Positions 51,945 to 62,439 of a stretch of 64,000 bases of DNA are shown here, in pieces. How positions within the stretch are numbered: position 1 is the stretch's first letter; each line of letters begins with the position of its first letter. The stretch comes from Macrobrachium rosenbergii (lineage: Eukaryota > Arthropoda > Malacostraca > Decapoda > Palaemonidae). The stretch spans positions 39,654,099-39,718,098 of the forward strand of contig NC_089744.1 in the NCBI RefSeq assembly GCF_040412425.1, read 5' to 3'. The position numbers were made by a program, and so were the translations under genes. The notes under the pieces were generated by a model. That model did no database searches, had not been told where the DNA came from, and saw only the letters and a list, made by a program, of their open reading frames with translations.

Positions 51945-52830
51945 ATGATTGCTTCCTCATCTTCCTTCGCCGAGAGAAGCTTCTCTCTGTTTCAGCTGTA
52001 AAAGGCTACCGCGCCGCACTCGGCCTAGTCTTGCGGCTGAAAGGAGTAGACATCTCCTCCTCCTTTGAGATTTCCCCACTAATGAGAAGCTTCGAAAGGT
52101 CTTGCCCACCCAGGGATCTCAGGCCCCCTGCGTGGGATGTGACACTCATTGTAAGGAGCCTGACTCGTGCACCGTACGAGCCTTTACGAGAGTCGTCAGA
52201 CAGGGATCTGACCCTCAAGACCGTCTTCCTGCTGGCCCTGGCATCAGTGAAGAGAGTTGGCGAACTACACGGACTTTCCTTTAATGTTAAACACTCGAGG
52301 GGATGGGGATGAGTTACGCTCGATTCCGTCCCGGATTTTGTAGCGAAGACTCAGAATCCTTCGGTCCCTGACGCACAGTTCGAGTCCTTCACGATCCCCT
52401 CCTTAGAGGACTTTGTAGGTAATGAACCAGACGAGATGTTACTGTGTCCTGTTAGAGTGCTGCGGCGCTATCTGAAGAGGACTCGATGTCTCTGGCCTGA
52501 GTGTCGACGACTCTTCGTTAGTCCTGGCACGACCAAGAAGAAGTGTCCAAGAACACCATCTCCTTCTGGCTTCGTGAGACGATAAGGAGAGCGTATTCTG
52601 CTGCAGGAGAAGACGACACCGGTACGCTTCGTCCAAGAGCTCACGAAGTCCGCAGCATTGGTCCGTCCCTTGCTTTCCGGAAGAACACGTCGGTTGTGCA
52701 GGTGCAGAAGGCAGGTGTGTGGTCCCAACAGACTACCTTCACCTCCTTCTACCTCCGGGATGTTGCTCACAGGTCCTTGGACACTTTTTCCTTGGGTCCT
52801 GTAGTGGCTGCTCAACAAGTTGTGTAGCTT
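51945..52830 (+). pseudogene. Truncated tyrosine recombinase of A4
   Basis: It starts inside the domain at FLIFLRREKLLSVSAVKGYRA. It then has LALASVKRVGELHGLS (first Arg), a frame change near 52315, RAHEVRSIGPSLAFRKN (H-x-x-R) near 52640 and FYLRDVAHRSLDTFSLGPV (Tyr) near 52750. The pieces are well preserved but need frame corrections. Confidence 0.8.
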
Positions 52831-53361
52831 ACCCAGCTCCTCTAACAGGACAGGTTGCATCTCGCCTAAGATGTACGGTTGTGATTGGGAGCATGAATGT
52901 AGAGTAACTGGCCTCACTTCTTTCTCCCCATCCTGGCTCTCTTCCCACAGGCAGGGAGCGGATGTGCCGTTACATGCTGGATCTGGCAGTTGATGCAGGT
53001 AAGCACCCAACGGGAGCTCCCGTTCTATTTTCCGTTCAGGTTGATAGAAGCAACCCCACTCCTTCCCCTTGCAAGGGTGGGAGGGAGACCATGACTATAA
53101 GACAAACCCAAATGCTTGCGATTGCCTTTATGTCATCCGACTCCAAGTTCTTCCTAGCCTACTTTGCACGAACTGACGTTTCCTCTTTCATGCAAAGGGA
53201 CCCAGAAGTCTGACAACTGATCCTGCATTTCTTACAACCCGATCATTTTGTCAGAGGCAGTTTTCCCTTCCTCGCTCTATCGACCAGAAAGGGAAGACAA
53301 GGTGGTGAACTCCAGTTAGTTCAGGAGAAACACTCAGATTCCTCCCTCCAACGAGTAAGTC

Positions 53362-53466
53362 TCCTAATGTAAAGGACCGAGGGTTTGTATATTGCGTCGG
53401 AACAAATCACAATTTTTAAAGTAAATCGTATTTTTCCTAACTATACAAACCCAAGGTCCTTTACAT
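53362..53466 (+). repeat. Internal complementary region of A4
   Basis: TAATGTAAAGGACCGAGGGT plus CCTAACTATACAAACCCAAG, as in A2 and A3. Confidence 0.86.
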
Positions 53467-53767
53467 TTTATGCCCACTTCATGCCACCCCTCAATCTGAT
53501 ACGTGGGCCGAAAGGCAAATTGGAATGTTTACATCCGGGCAGGCGGTACTCCCGCCTCCTGGACGGTAGTTAACTGCCTAACCACCTTGTTTGAAGTTCA
53601 ACAGCCGTTTCCAGCCTACATCTGAAAGTAATCCTAATGTAAAGGACCTCAGGTTTGTATAGTTAGGAAAAATACAATTTACTTTTAAAAATTGTGATAT
53701 TTGTTATACAAATGTGGTTAGTCCTCACCATCTCCCATGAATTTATTAAAAAATTCTTGTATTGTCA

Positions 53768-53769
<2 letters not shown>

Positions 53770-53838
<69 letters not shown>
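53770..53838. repeat. (CT)n microsatellite
   Basis: About 69 bp of CT within the right-hand part of element E. Confidence 0.95.
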
Positions 53839-53841
<3 letters not shown>

Positions 53842-54079
53842 ATACATATATTTTAGTGAAAAAATATAGTAATTAGTGAATACACAGTGTTGCTCTATGA
53901 AAAAAAAAGTGAATTGTGATAATTTTAGAGATACGCCCCAAATAAAATCTGCAAGTTAGTGAAATTTCCCTTGCAGGCAAGTGAATGATGTGTTCCACAA
54001 AAATCCGCAACAAAATGAAATGCGAGAATGTGAAACGTGTAAAAACGGGGGGCCCACTTAGTTGGCCTGAATAAATCGA

Positions 54080-54144
54080 GATACTAGAAAACTTGATTTT
54101 GATTGTCCACAGTAGAAGTTCTCTTGCTGTTTGGTGGAGAGAGC

Positions 54145-54216
<72 letters not shown>

Positions 54217-54930
54217 TTGCTAACGTAATAAACGTTAGGACTGTGGTTTATTCAAAATGGATTACCACAGTCTAGGAGTGAACTAGGGTCAAGAAGCACG
54301 GAAGCCCTAAGCGAATTGCTTTCAGCTCGCTGACATAGATAAGAAGGCTCCTTTCTTCCGGGGACACGTCCCAGAAAAGGCTCCCCAACCTAGATCAAGG
54401 CGTTGAGAAGAAGTCTAAGACTAGTCTCAGAGGATGAAGGAACTTCCCTTCCACAGTAAGTTTGGACAGCCACCACTGTAGGTCCGACTTAAAACCAGGG
54501 CTTTGGGAAAAAATGAGTGTCTGGCTGTGTTTCTGCGTCCCAGTTGACTTGAGTGCAAAACCTTTGAGCATTTTTTCTTTGAAGAGAATCAAAGAAGTCA
54601 GTTGTCCAGGAAAAACTGATGTTCATGGCAAAAAAATGGAGTCAAATGTAAGAGGAGTGAGGACTCGAGAGAAGACTTGTGCCATAGAGGCCGAAGCCTA
54701 GATCCCCGAATTGGAAGATCCTGTCTCGTAAGACGGACCTGGGATACTCTCCGAAGTCTGGGCATGGACATGGAAGGAAGTATCCTGCATATGCAAGGTC
54801 TCATCCAACCGCCCTGGAGAATGGACAACAGGACTGTGGTTCATCTCCGTCTTGAACTTTGTTCTCTATTTGAAGAGGAAAACGGAAGCTGTGGGCCATG
54901 CAGGCTCGCTGATGACCCTGCGGACTAGAA
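54080..54930 (-). pseudogene. Family C RT and RNase H N-terminal remnants
   Basis: On the minus strand, AGYFLPCPCPDFGEYPRSVL and FQFGDLGFGLYGT (about 54790-54690) correspond to DAYFHVPIHPQSRKYLRFVL and FQFRALCFGLCTAP of family B. SDLQWWLSKLTVEGKFLHP (about 54490-54430) corresponds to the start of RNase H, and IYVSELKAIRLGL (about 54345-54310) to its Glu motif. The YLDDW motif is not readable, and many stops and shifts are present. A (GA)n run at 54138-54211 sits inside the RNase H region. Confidence 0.65.
54138..54211. repeat. (GA)n microsatellite
   Basis: About 74 bp of GA with two early interruptions. Confidence 0.94.
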
Positions 54931-57313
54931 GGCAACCAAATGAACTTGCAGATCACCGTGCAGACCCACAGACAACTGTACGGACTAGTTGCAACTCTGC
55001 TGATTCATGACAGCCATGTGGACAAGTGGACATCCATGTGGGCTCGACTTCTTCTTTAGACTTGATAACTCCTTGAGTGCACTCAACGACACCTTGTACA
55101 GACTAAAAACATATGTGAAACTGTATGTGGCAGCAACTAATATCTGGCATGCTTATAAAAGGCTTGAAAAGTCCATAAGAGACGCAAGCACCTGGGCACG
55201 GGATAACAGTTGCCTTGTCCAAAACCAGAAGTGACAATTCTTCTGCAGTCAGACACAATCCTTTAAATAGAAAAAATAGTCCGTGAGTGGGTGCTAGGCA
55301 TTCGGCAGTGGGACCCTGGTACTGGCTAGACAATGCCGAGTGCTCTGGAACAGGTGTTGGGTGTTCGGGAATCTGTGCCAGGAGCTTGGAAGTGGATTCC
55401 AGGCATTTGGGAATGGGGACCGTAAGGGATCGTTGGTCCGAGAGGGTTCAAGGCATTTTCTCCTTTAGCTTGGAGCCCAAGTAAGGTCTTCCAACTAAAG
55501 AACGCTCAGGTGAGAAGGTATCGCAATTCCAAAGGAAGGTGGACCAAGGAAGAGGCAGCGGGAACCACAGCGAAACTGCAGGAATGCTGTGAGATGAAGC
55601 TAGCCTCCTTACCACTTGACAGGAAGCGTAGAACGGCAACCGTCAACAGCATGAATCTTCAGCGGCCGTGAAGAACCAAAAAACGTTATGGCGCTTTCTG
55701 TCTGCGCTGGAAACCTTGGAACTGGATGATGGAATTGCAAAACTCTCATGTGAGATTGACTAACTTGACCAACGTCTCGTGGACAACAGAGTCCCCAGTA
55801 GACTCCTCCACTAATGTGACGGAGGCTGTGTTCTGAGGAAGAGGTGATGTAGGGCAAAAATAATGGCTGATTGCAACTGTGTGGCTCTCACAGTAGTAAA
55901 GGAGCTCCAGAACTCTCTCTTCTTGAGATTCCAAAAAAAGTGTGGAAATCTCTAAAAACCATCTCAACTGTCCTTGACCGTACAGGACAGAACTAATCTT
56001 GACAAGATCTTCGACAAGGAGGGCTAGTTCTGTCAAAGCACCAGGAGGAGGAAAGTCCAAAGACACTTGTCTTGCTCCCTTTTCAACAAAAGTCAAACTC
56101 CCAGCTCCTTGAGATGCTTCTTGGAGGAAGAAGAAAACGCTTCAACAAGCTCATAAATTCGGGACACAAAAGTCCCTGTCTGCAAGGAACAGGACTCCAA
56201 GACACTAATTGTCGCCAAAAAGGGAGCAACATCGGCTTGTCTTGAATTTTAGGTGAAGGTGGAACAGAATGAAGAGGGCCAAAAAGCTTGTGAGCAGTCT
56301 GTATGGCACTCAGAGATGGGAGTCTGATACTGAAGAGTTGGCGCCTGGTGTTTGGGGACTGGCGCCAGCCACTTGAAAAGCCGGAGCCAGGCATTCATTT
56401 GGAGACTGGCGCTCAAGAAAGAACAACATTGTGTTCTTAGCAAAGATGGGCGCCGAGTACTAGAAGGCTGGCGTTGGGCGCATGAGAGCAGGCAATTGGA
56501 GCTCAGTAGGTTGGCGTCGTGCACTAAAGAGAGTGCCGAGCGCCTGGAAACTGGTTTTGGGCGTTCGGGAATAGGTGCTGAGAGAACAGAAACTGGCGCC
56601 AGACTATTAGGATGGCTGCAGGCGCTCAAGAAGACATCAGTTGATGAGTGATGATAACACTACACATATATCAAGATGCCATTCCAGTGGCTGTCTAACA
56701 CTACACATCCATCAAGATGTCTTTCCAGTGGTTGTCTGCCAATACATGGGAATATACTACAGGTTCGACTGAGGGGGCGACTACCCGTGGGCAAACCTCA
56801 CTGACCTCCCGTGGACTTCCAGTATGCCTCTTCCCAGGTTTAGGGGAGTCTGACAGGGATCTTTGTCTAGGAGAGTCGGTGGGACGAGCAGCCACCTCCT
56901 CCACTACGCATCCATCAAGATGCCTTTTCAGTGGCTGTCTGTCGATACCTGGGAATGTGCAGCAGGTTCGACCGAGGGGGCATCTACCCAGGGTACTTCC
57001 CACCAGCCTCCATTGGACTTTCAGTATGACTCTTCCCAGGTTTAGGGGAATATGACAGTGACTTAGGTCTAGGAGAACTGGTGGGCTGGATAATCACCTC
57101 CTCCACTGCACAAGACTGGCAATGGCACAGAAGGGAAGCAAGGGAGCCAGCCACGGGAGCAAGTGGATAAAAAATAGAAGGGCTAGTAGCAGGAGAGGGA
57201 AAAAAAATGGATGCAAGAGCTGGTGCTGGGTGCTCTGGACTGGCGTCCCGCCGTAGTTGGCACCAGGCGAGCTGGGCACCAGGCGAGCTAGTAGCTCGGG
57301 AGCTGGTGGGTGC
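54931..57313 (-). pseudogene. Family C gag-like region, heavily decayed
   Basis: On the minus strand this is Pro/Ser/Leu-rich sequence with short frames (82-136 codons). It includes degenerate repeats around ggCGCCagt at about 56330-56620, which parallel the RDASR/QDAS repeats of family B gag, and a 203-bp tandem duplication at 56701-57106. Position between terminal repeat and RT supports gag origin. No Cys finger was found. Confidence 0.5.
56701..57106. repeat. 203-bp tandem duplication in family C gag region
   Basis: Unit 1 starts at 56701 (CTACACATCCATCAAGATG) and unit 2 at 56904 (CTACGCATCCATCAAGATG). Both contain CAGTGG(T/C)TGTCTG, AGGTTCGAC, CTTCCCAGGTTTAGGGG and CACCTCCTCCACT. A further partial unit lies at about 56655-56700. 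Confidence 0.85.
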
Positions 57314-57395
57314 TCCTTGTGCAGGGATCATGCTAATCTTCTCTGTATTGTTCTGATTTTGGTATATGTACTGCCAAAGCAAGTATCGGAGCACG
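57314..57395 (-). pseudogene. U6 snRNA 5' fragment embedded in family C
   Basis: The minus strand reads CTTGCTTTGGCAG, TACATATAC, then AGAACAATACAGAGAAGATT, AGCATGATCCCTGCACAAGG. This matches the first ~70 nt of U6 spliceosomal RNA, including the ACAGAGA box and AGCATG region, with about eight substitutions. A short interruption lies near the 5' end (GTGCT, then extra bases). Similarity stops after AAGGA, and the 3' half and U-tail are missing. It sits in gag-like DIRS sequence, so it is a pseudogene, not a functional U6 gene. Confidence 0.85.
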
Positions 57396-57714
57396 GTTCT
57401 CGGTTGTCAAGAAAGTCTTCTCTTGCTAAAGCTCATCGCAACCAAAATATTAAGCTCAATTTCTCTCCTAGTGTATTCCTGACCTTACACTTTTTCAGTT
57501 CTGCAAAGGAAATTGTGATAAGCATATGTTTAATCTTGATTGCAAATTCGCTAGAGTAGCAAAAAAATTGATGAACTTGAATCAACTTAAAAATAATAGA
57601 GCAAGAAAAAACTGATCCTGAAAGCTTTCAGCTTGAAGGCTACCCAAAGTAAACAGTAATACTTCACCAAAGTCCAGTTATACAACCAGGAAATAATGAA
57701 CAAAGCTGCTGCAA
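57396..57714 (-). other. Family C leader between terminal repeat and gag
   Basis: Non-coding on both strands. It lies between the U6 fragment and the left terminal repeat of family C. Confidence 0.45.
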
Positions 57715-57911
57715 GTACTCGATGTTTACATGAAACATGGCAGAAACAGAATGAGGTTGTCTGCTAAGTTGTTCCTGGTATTCCCACTAGTGATTGGGAC
57801 TGGTCACCTACACCAAACAATTGAAGTGCTACCGCAAATTTTGAATTTAAGCTGCTGTGCTAGTTAGAAACTATGGCTATGTAATTACTTGGTACGTTAC
57901 TTACATAAAAT
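57715..57911 (-). repeat. Left inverted terminal repeat of family C
   Basis: Inverse of 36948-37165. It shares GAATGAGGTTGTCTGCTAAG, TTCCTGGTATTCCC and GGCTATGTAATTACTTGGTA. Confidence 0.85.
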
Positions 57912-59718
57912 TTGGGTTTTGCACTGTGCTGAGAAAAGAAACAAACTAGACCGGAACAAGGTGCAGAAAAGTCAAGTATTTTGTGCTATTTCAGTACTAA
58001 GAGCTTTTACTTGTAAGTAAATCATATATAAGTTTCTTGCTGTATTTCCAGTTTTTAGAACAGTTAAATAATTGTTATTCAGACTGTCATCTACATGCAG
58101 TTGTCCTTCAGATTATCAGGTTTCACCTTTTATGGACCTTGATGTTATCCAGAGGGTCCCCAGTACCACAATGAATATGGTAAATATATATACAGCACAA
58201 TTCATAATTTTAAAAACTGTGCTCGGATGGTTGGCAATGCTATGCAGGTGAAAAGAAGTGTTGGTAATGCTGCATATGGGCATAAGCATGTGGAGAAGGG
58301 TTGTGAGAGTGGTAGGCTGGGAAAAGAGTAGGGGTGGGGTTGGCAGGATGGGTGGGAAGTGGTAGGTGGGTGGGTGTTTGACTTTTTGAAATGCAGCTGG
58401 AGAAAGTAGTCTAATGTGAATGCATTGCTATATGTTGAAGGAGTATTTTGAAGATTTGCTGAACATGGAGGACAGAAGATAGGCAGAACTGAATGATGAA
58501 AGATTAATTAGGGTTAATGTAAAGCTGAGAATGCCTGTCGAAATAACTTGTATTACATATGGGTTGCTGCGGTACAGTATTGAGTAAGTCTGTCAGATGT
58601 GAAAATAAAAGTGATTTGGAGCTATATTTCTCACAAAAGTGGGTTCTGATCCTGATGCACAAAATCTTTCACTCTCAAGGGGTCCTTGTCCTTGAAGCAC
58701 AGTACTTTAATACTCTTGGGCCTTTTCAGTAAGTTCACTAATGCTTTACAGACAAGCAATGAAAAGTAGCATGTAGTAATGTTGGTAGAATATAAAAACA
58801 TGAGATCAAAGATGGTTTGACTGAACAAAACAAGCGGAGAAAAATGCTAGAGCACATTGTAGTTTGGGTTCGTATGATCAGCCCACTGCATCTGTGATCC
58901 AGCTCAGGTACCTTGTAGCATCATGAATAATTTTTCTTTGGTAGATGCTTATGCATGGTTTATGATGAATTTAATTAAAAATTAATTACCATTTAACACA
59001 CAAACACTTTTAGTACTGTACCTGAATATTAGATTTTGAAATGTGGAAAATCTGACTGCCAGAATATTCACCCATAATATTCAGTAAAAAGGGTTACCAT
59101 ATGTTGTTTACACCAGTAGATCCTAGTCATATTGTGGGAATGAGGTATGCTGTGGTATATACAGTGCAATTCACTGTATAAATAGTCTATGCTGGGGAAC
59201 CTATAATAATTCAGTTTTTCACTATATAATAATAATTAAATATTAGCTAACTAAGAAAATTATGATATACAGTATATGTAATGACATCTATGTTGTTGGA
59301 CACTCCTTGTAAAAGTACTCAGTATTTAAGGTAATTTTTTACTGACTCATATTTTTTAAACCCTTCTCCAATTCCTGAATTGTCAAAACCAGAATTCTAA
59401 AATTTGACTTTCAAAGCTCTCTGAGTGCTTTCTTTCGAGCTCAGTGGTCTATTTGACTGCTGCTGCTGCTAATAATCATAATAATAGTAATAGCAGTATT
59501 AGTAGTAATAGCTGTAAAAGCATCATTAATTTTATAAAGAATCTCTGTTATGCACTTGAGTGTGCTTCTCTGCAGCTGGAAGTGAGTGAAGCAGTTTTCA
59601 AAATGACATTTACTGACTATAATTACACTGTAGAAACCAATTGTTTGTTAACATATGTTTGCATCTTGACAGGTTAGATATCGATTTTACAATGCTCATG
59701 ACAGGTACATTATATATA
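57912..59718. other. Intronic DNA with a possible RTE-type LINE scrap
   Basis: At about 58435-58520 the plus strand reads EYFEDLLNMEDRR then a stop, a wording common between endonuclease and RT in RTE/BovB-type LINEs. Just upstream is G-rich sequence (58255-58380). Trinucleotide-rich DNA (CTG, AAT, AGT) lies at 59455-59515. No complete domain is present. Confidence 0.35.
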
Positions 59719-61093
59719 AGGGTGTTTCGAAATTAGAGCCCCCCCCCTCTACAACATAAAGTAAAATTGATATGGACAAAAACAAAAGTAATTCAGAACA
59801 GGTATTTATTTAAGTTTCTCTCTGAGTATTTAATATTTTGTGTGGCCTCCATCTGCCTGTACCACAGCCTGCATTCTTGAGGGGTATGATTTCAGCAAAT
59901 CCCAAAAAAGCTGAGACTCAAACTCCATTTCCCTGAGCACTTCGGTCACCTCTCTTCGCAGGTCGTCGAGGCTTGGTATACCATCATAGTTCACTGTGCG
60001 CGCTTCAGCACGATCCTTTAAGATACTACCAATGTTTTCACACACATTAAGGTCAGGGGAGGTACCTGGAAATTCACTTGACGAGAAGAAATCAATACCA
60101 CTCTTTCGAAGCAGCTCCTGTGTCTGAAGAGCCTTGAAACATGGTGCCTTATCATGCAAAAATGTGACTTCTTCAACAGATAACACATTTTCAGGATCTT
60201 TGAGGAAAGGAAATACTCCACCAGTAAGCACAGTTTCTCTGAAGTATTCGCCATTCCATGACTGTCCTTTTCTTTGATGATCCACATTAACTGTTTGGCT
60301 GTGAAACAGAGAAAAATTCCCAAACATTTAGGAAATTTCACAACTTGGCGATAGCGCACGTCATCGCTGATATCATCCAACTTTGCAGCCCAAATGATGT
60401 CATTTTTATGATTTGGCTTCCTGACTATGTAAATGAAGAATTCATCTGATGCGGCAACATGGAGAAAGTCAGCTTCATCCCAATCTTTAAGAAATGAACC
60501 ACAAAACCATGCACGGTCTTCTCTCTGTTGCTGAGTGATGTTGGGCTTGCTGATAACATGAAATGGCTTGATACCAGATTTTTCAACTCACGATATACAG
60601 CACTATAACTTCTCTTCTTTCCCCTTTTTGTTTCTAGTTCAAGTGCCAATTTACGTAAAGACTTTCTTGGTCTACCCACTGCCTCAGCTATGATGTCTTT
60701 TGACTCCTGAGAAAGGACTTCAGGCCTTCCAAGATTCTCACTCTTTTCGTGATGACAGTCATATGGATTTTTGTTCCAGTTTCTTTTAACAAAGGATTCA
60801 TCTCTTTAATGTATTTAGCTATCCAGGAACGTGAAATGAAGAATGCGCCAGCATCTCTGGCCTCTGTGAAGGTTATAGCCTGGATTCAGTCAATCCATCT
60901 GATTTCCTCTGAGTCGTTAGCCATGGCTGTATCTAACTCTGTCACTCAGTCTGAAAATACAAGAAATGTAAAATGAAAAATAGCTTAATAGAAACTTAAA
61001 ATAATGTGCTTGGAGATAGGCTATAGCAGAAAACTTCATGACTTTCCATTTGTTCTGTGGAGGGAGGGAGGGCTCTAATTTGGAAACACCCGG
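59719..61093 (-). mobile_element. Tc1/mariner-type transposon, degraded, 1375 bp
   Basis: The terminal inverted repeats are AGGGTGTTTCGAAATTAGAG on the left and, inverted, CCGGGTGTTTCCAAATTAGA on the right. Each is flanked by TA (59717-59718 and 61094-61095). C-rich and G-rich runs follow the repeats. It encodes a minus-strand transposase with a stop and frameshifts. Size, ends and TA duplication are typical of the superfamily. Confidence 0.9.
59830..60922 (-). pseudogene. Tc1/mariner-type DDE transposase
   Basis: The probable start is the ATG near 60922 (MANDSEEIRWID, then a stop). The DNA-binding half includes EARDAGAFFISRSWIAKYIK and, after a frame change near 60690, GRPRKSLRKLALEL, a GRPR/helix-turn-helix linker. 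The catalytic half has ASDEFFIY (first Asp, about 60445), then a frame change near 60330. The final open frame (59830-60327) has FLHDKAPCFKA (second Asp, about 60152) and SPDLNVCENIGSILK (Glu). The Asp-to-Glu spacing is 37 residues, unlike the 34 common in Tc1 and mariner. Two shifts and a stop make it inactive. Confidence 0.85.
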
Positions 61094-62361
61094 TACTAGA
61101 TTAAGATCATGGGGAGGATATCTAGCCTTGATTAGTTAACCCATTTTACTCTTAGCCATGTTGGAACAACTTTCCTCATTAGAAGAGCAAATTGGAGATG
61201 GGACTTGTTAGTACCTGCATGGCAGTAGCTTAGTTGTCTTGCTGTAGAGTCCATCCCTAGGGTTCATGTACTTATCATAACCACCTCTTGGTGGTTATGA
61301 TGAGGAAAATGAAGCTCTGGTTGTAGTATGCATATACAGTACAGTTTTTTCATTAATCAGAGGCATTGATGAGCCTGTGATCCTGGACACTCTTAATAAT
61401 CTTAGTGGGTATTGAGTGATTTATGTCTAGTAACAGTGTCACGATGAATGTAGCAATTATGTATACAGTACTTATAAACATTATTAGATTGGCTGATCAC
61501 AGTTATATATTTACCCTCCCCTAATGGTTTTGAAAATATAATGTACCTGTTGTAATATTTGTAAACCATTGTCATTTCCTCAAAGAAGATGTAAAGATGT
61601 ACCTTTGTGGAATCTGGTTTGTTAAGTTTAAAGTCCTCCTGGGCCTTTGTAGGCTTATAGGACAGGTTTGTACAGTGTAAATATATTCCGTAAAGGCCTT
61701 TTGGAAAGTTGCTTCACCTGTACATTATTCAGCCTATGGAGAAGAATCTGAGTAAAATGAATGGTTCTTATTCAGCTATTACAATAAGCAAAACATGTTG
61801 AAAATGATAAAAATGATAATGACTAATAATCAGAAAGATTTTCCAGACACTACAAGTTTTTTATCAAAAGTGCTTTTGTTTGAAGTCAGTTTAAATTAGA
61901 GTGAGAATAAACTACTTTTTGCTTGTAAGGTTATAGGACATCAGTGAAAAATGCTAATACGCCTGAGTATATGAAAATTATAAAGCAGGAATTAGTAGTG
62001 CATATTCATCATAAACTATAGTATTTGCACTTCTGAACATCAAGAGAGCCCATTGTAGCTAGAGGAAAAATCATTGCCATAGACTAGGAAAAAATATTTA
62101 GTGAATAGATATTTGTAACTTAGGAGTAGAGTGAGTTCTGTATAGAGATGGTTCACTTAGAGTGGGATTTAGTTTGACCTGATTGGAATTGCACTTGGAT
62201 TGGAAAACTTGGACCATTTTTATTAGTCGCTCTAGGTTGGCAATGAAGACAAGGTATCTGCACTCTGAACAAGTCATACTGTAATTATAATTAAAAGTAT
62301 TCTGAAATGTTAACAATTTCTTTAGGATATTAGTCTGATTTAATCATTTATTCTTTTCCAG
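61094..62361 (+). other. Intron end without recognised element
   Basis: AT-rich and non-coding. A duplicated AACCACCTCTTGG/CCAAGAGGTGGTT hairpin-like pair at about 61280-61300 is the only structure noticed. It ends in a pyrimidine-rich acceptor at 62350-62361. Confidence 0.4.
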
Positions 62362-62439
62362 TGTGTAGGGGAGTCTGTGTCACTGCATCCAGAAAATAAT
62401 GCGAGCAATGGTGCTAATTTTACAGGAAAATCAACTTCG
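62362..62439 (+). CDS. Candidate 78-bp exon of the AT-hook gene
   Basis: It is preceded by TTATTCTTTTCCAG and followed by G|GTAATATAC. Its 26 codons (CVGESVSLHPENNASNGANF...) have no stop in the frame required by the phase-0 donor at 36833, and its length keeps phase 0. Ser/Asn-rich composition agrees with the large exon. No other acceptor-donor pair in that frame was noticed between 57.9 and 62.3 kb. The call is inferred and could be chance in such a short interval. Confidence 0.5.

Larger units (their letters stand above)
50324..53698 (+). mobile_element. DIRS family A, internally deleted copy A4
   Basis: The left terminal repeat begins TTGTTCTGACACAATATACA. The internal complementary region (53362-53466) and right terminal repeat end near GTGAT at 53698. 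Two internal deletions remove the gag C-terminus, all of RT and the first part of RNase H (joint at about 51508), and the connection plus the recombinase N-terminus (joint at about 51948). What remains is gag, part of RNase H and the recombinase catalytic region. It could only be mobilised in trans. Confidence 0.87.
39030..54058. mobile_element. Element E, Tigger/pogo-like, inserted in family C
   Basis: The left end is TA|CAGTGCTCCCCTATTTTTACGCGGG. The right end, inverted, is AGTGGGCCCCCCGTTTTTACACG, adjoining TA at 54059-54060. Reading family C across the gap restores its RNase H continuity, which fixes the limits. E's own sequence is about 1.5 kb (39030-39261, 47507-48290, small pieces, and 53699-54058). 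The rest is later insertions. It shares internal wording (AAATGCTTATAACTGCC) with the MITE at 49919-50273. No transposase frame was found. Tigger/pogo affiliation is inferred from the CAGT...ACGCG terminus and the TA target. Confidence 0.68.
36948..57911 (-). mobile_element. DIRS family C element (minus strand), split by insertions
   Basis: Inverted terminal repeats lie at 36948-37165 and about 57715-57911. Both carry TTACCAAGTAATTACATAG, CTAGTTAGAAAC in inverse orientation, and the TGGTATTCCC and GACTGGTCACC blocks. Read on the minus strand the order is terminal repeat, gag-like region, RT, RNase H, then the 15-kb insertion E, then the rest of RNase H, recombinase, internal complementary region and terminal repeat. 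Without E the element is about 5.9 kb, normal for a DIRS. All frames are badly decayed. It is closer to family B than to family A. Confidence 0.82.
36834..62361 (+). other. Inferred ~25.5-kb intron packed with nested mobile elements
   Basis: It is bounded by GTAAGC at 36834 and a TTCTTTTCCAG acceptor at 62351-62361. Both neighbouring exons are in phase 0. It contains the nested DIRS/DNA-transposon stack (36948-57911) and a Tc1/mariner element (59719-61093). The joining of these exons is inferred, without transcript evidence. Confidence 0.55.

Noticed and set aside
57314..57395. Functional U6 gene
   Set aside because: The 3' half and terminator are absent, the sequence is diverged, and it lies inside a retrotransposon.
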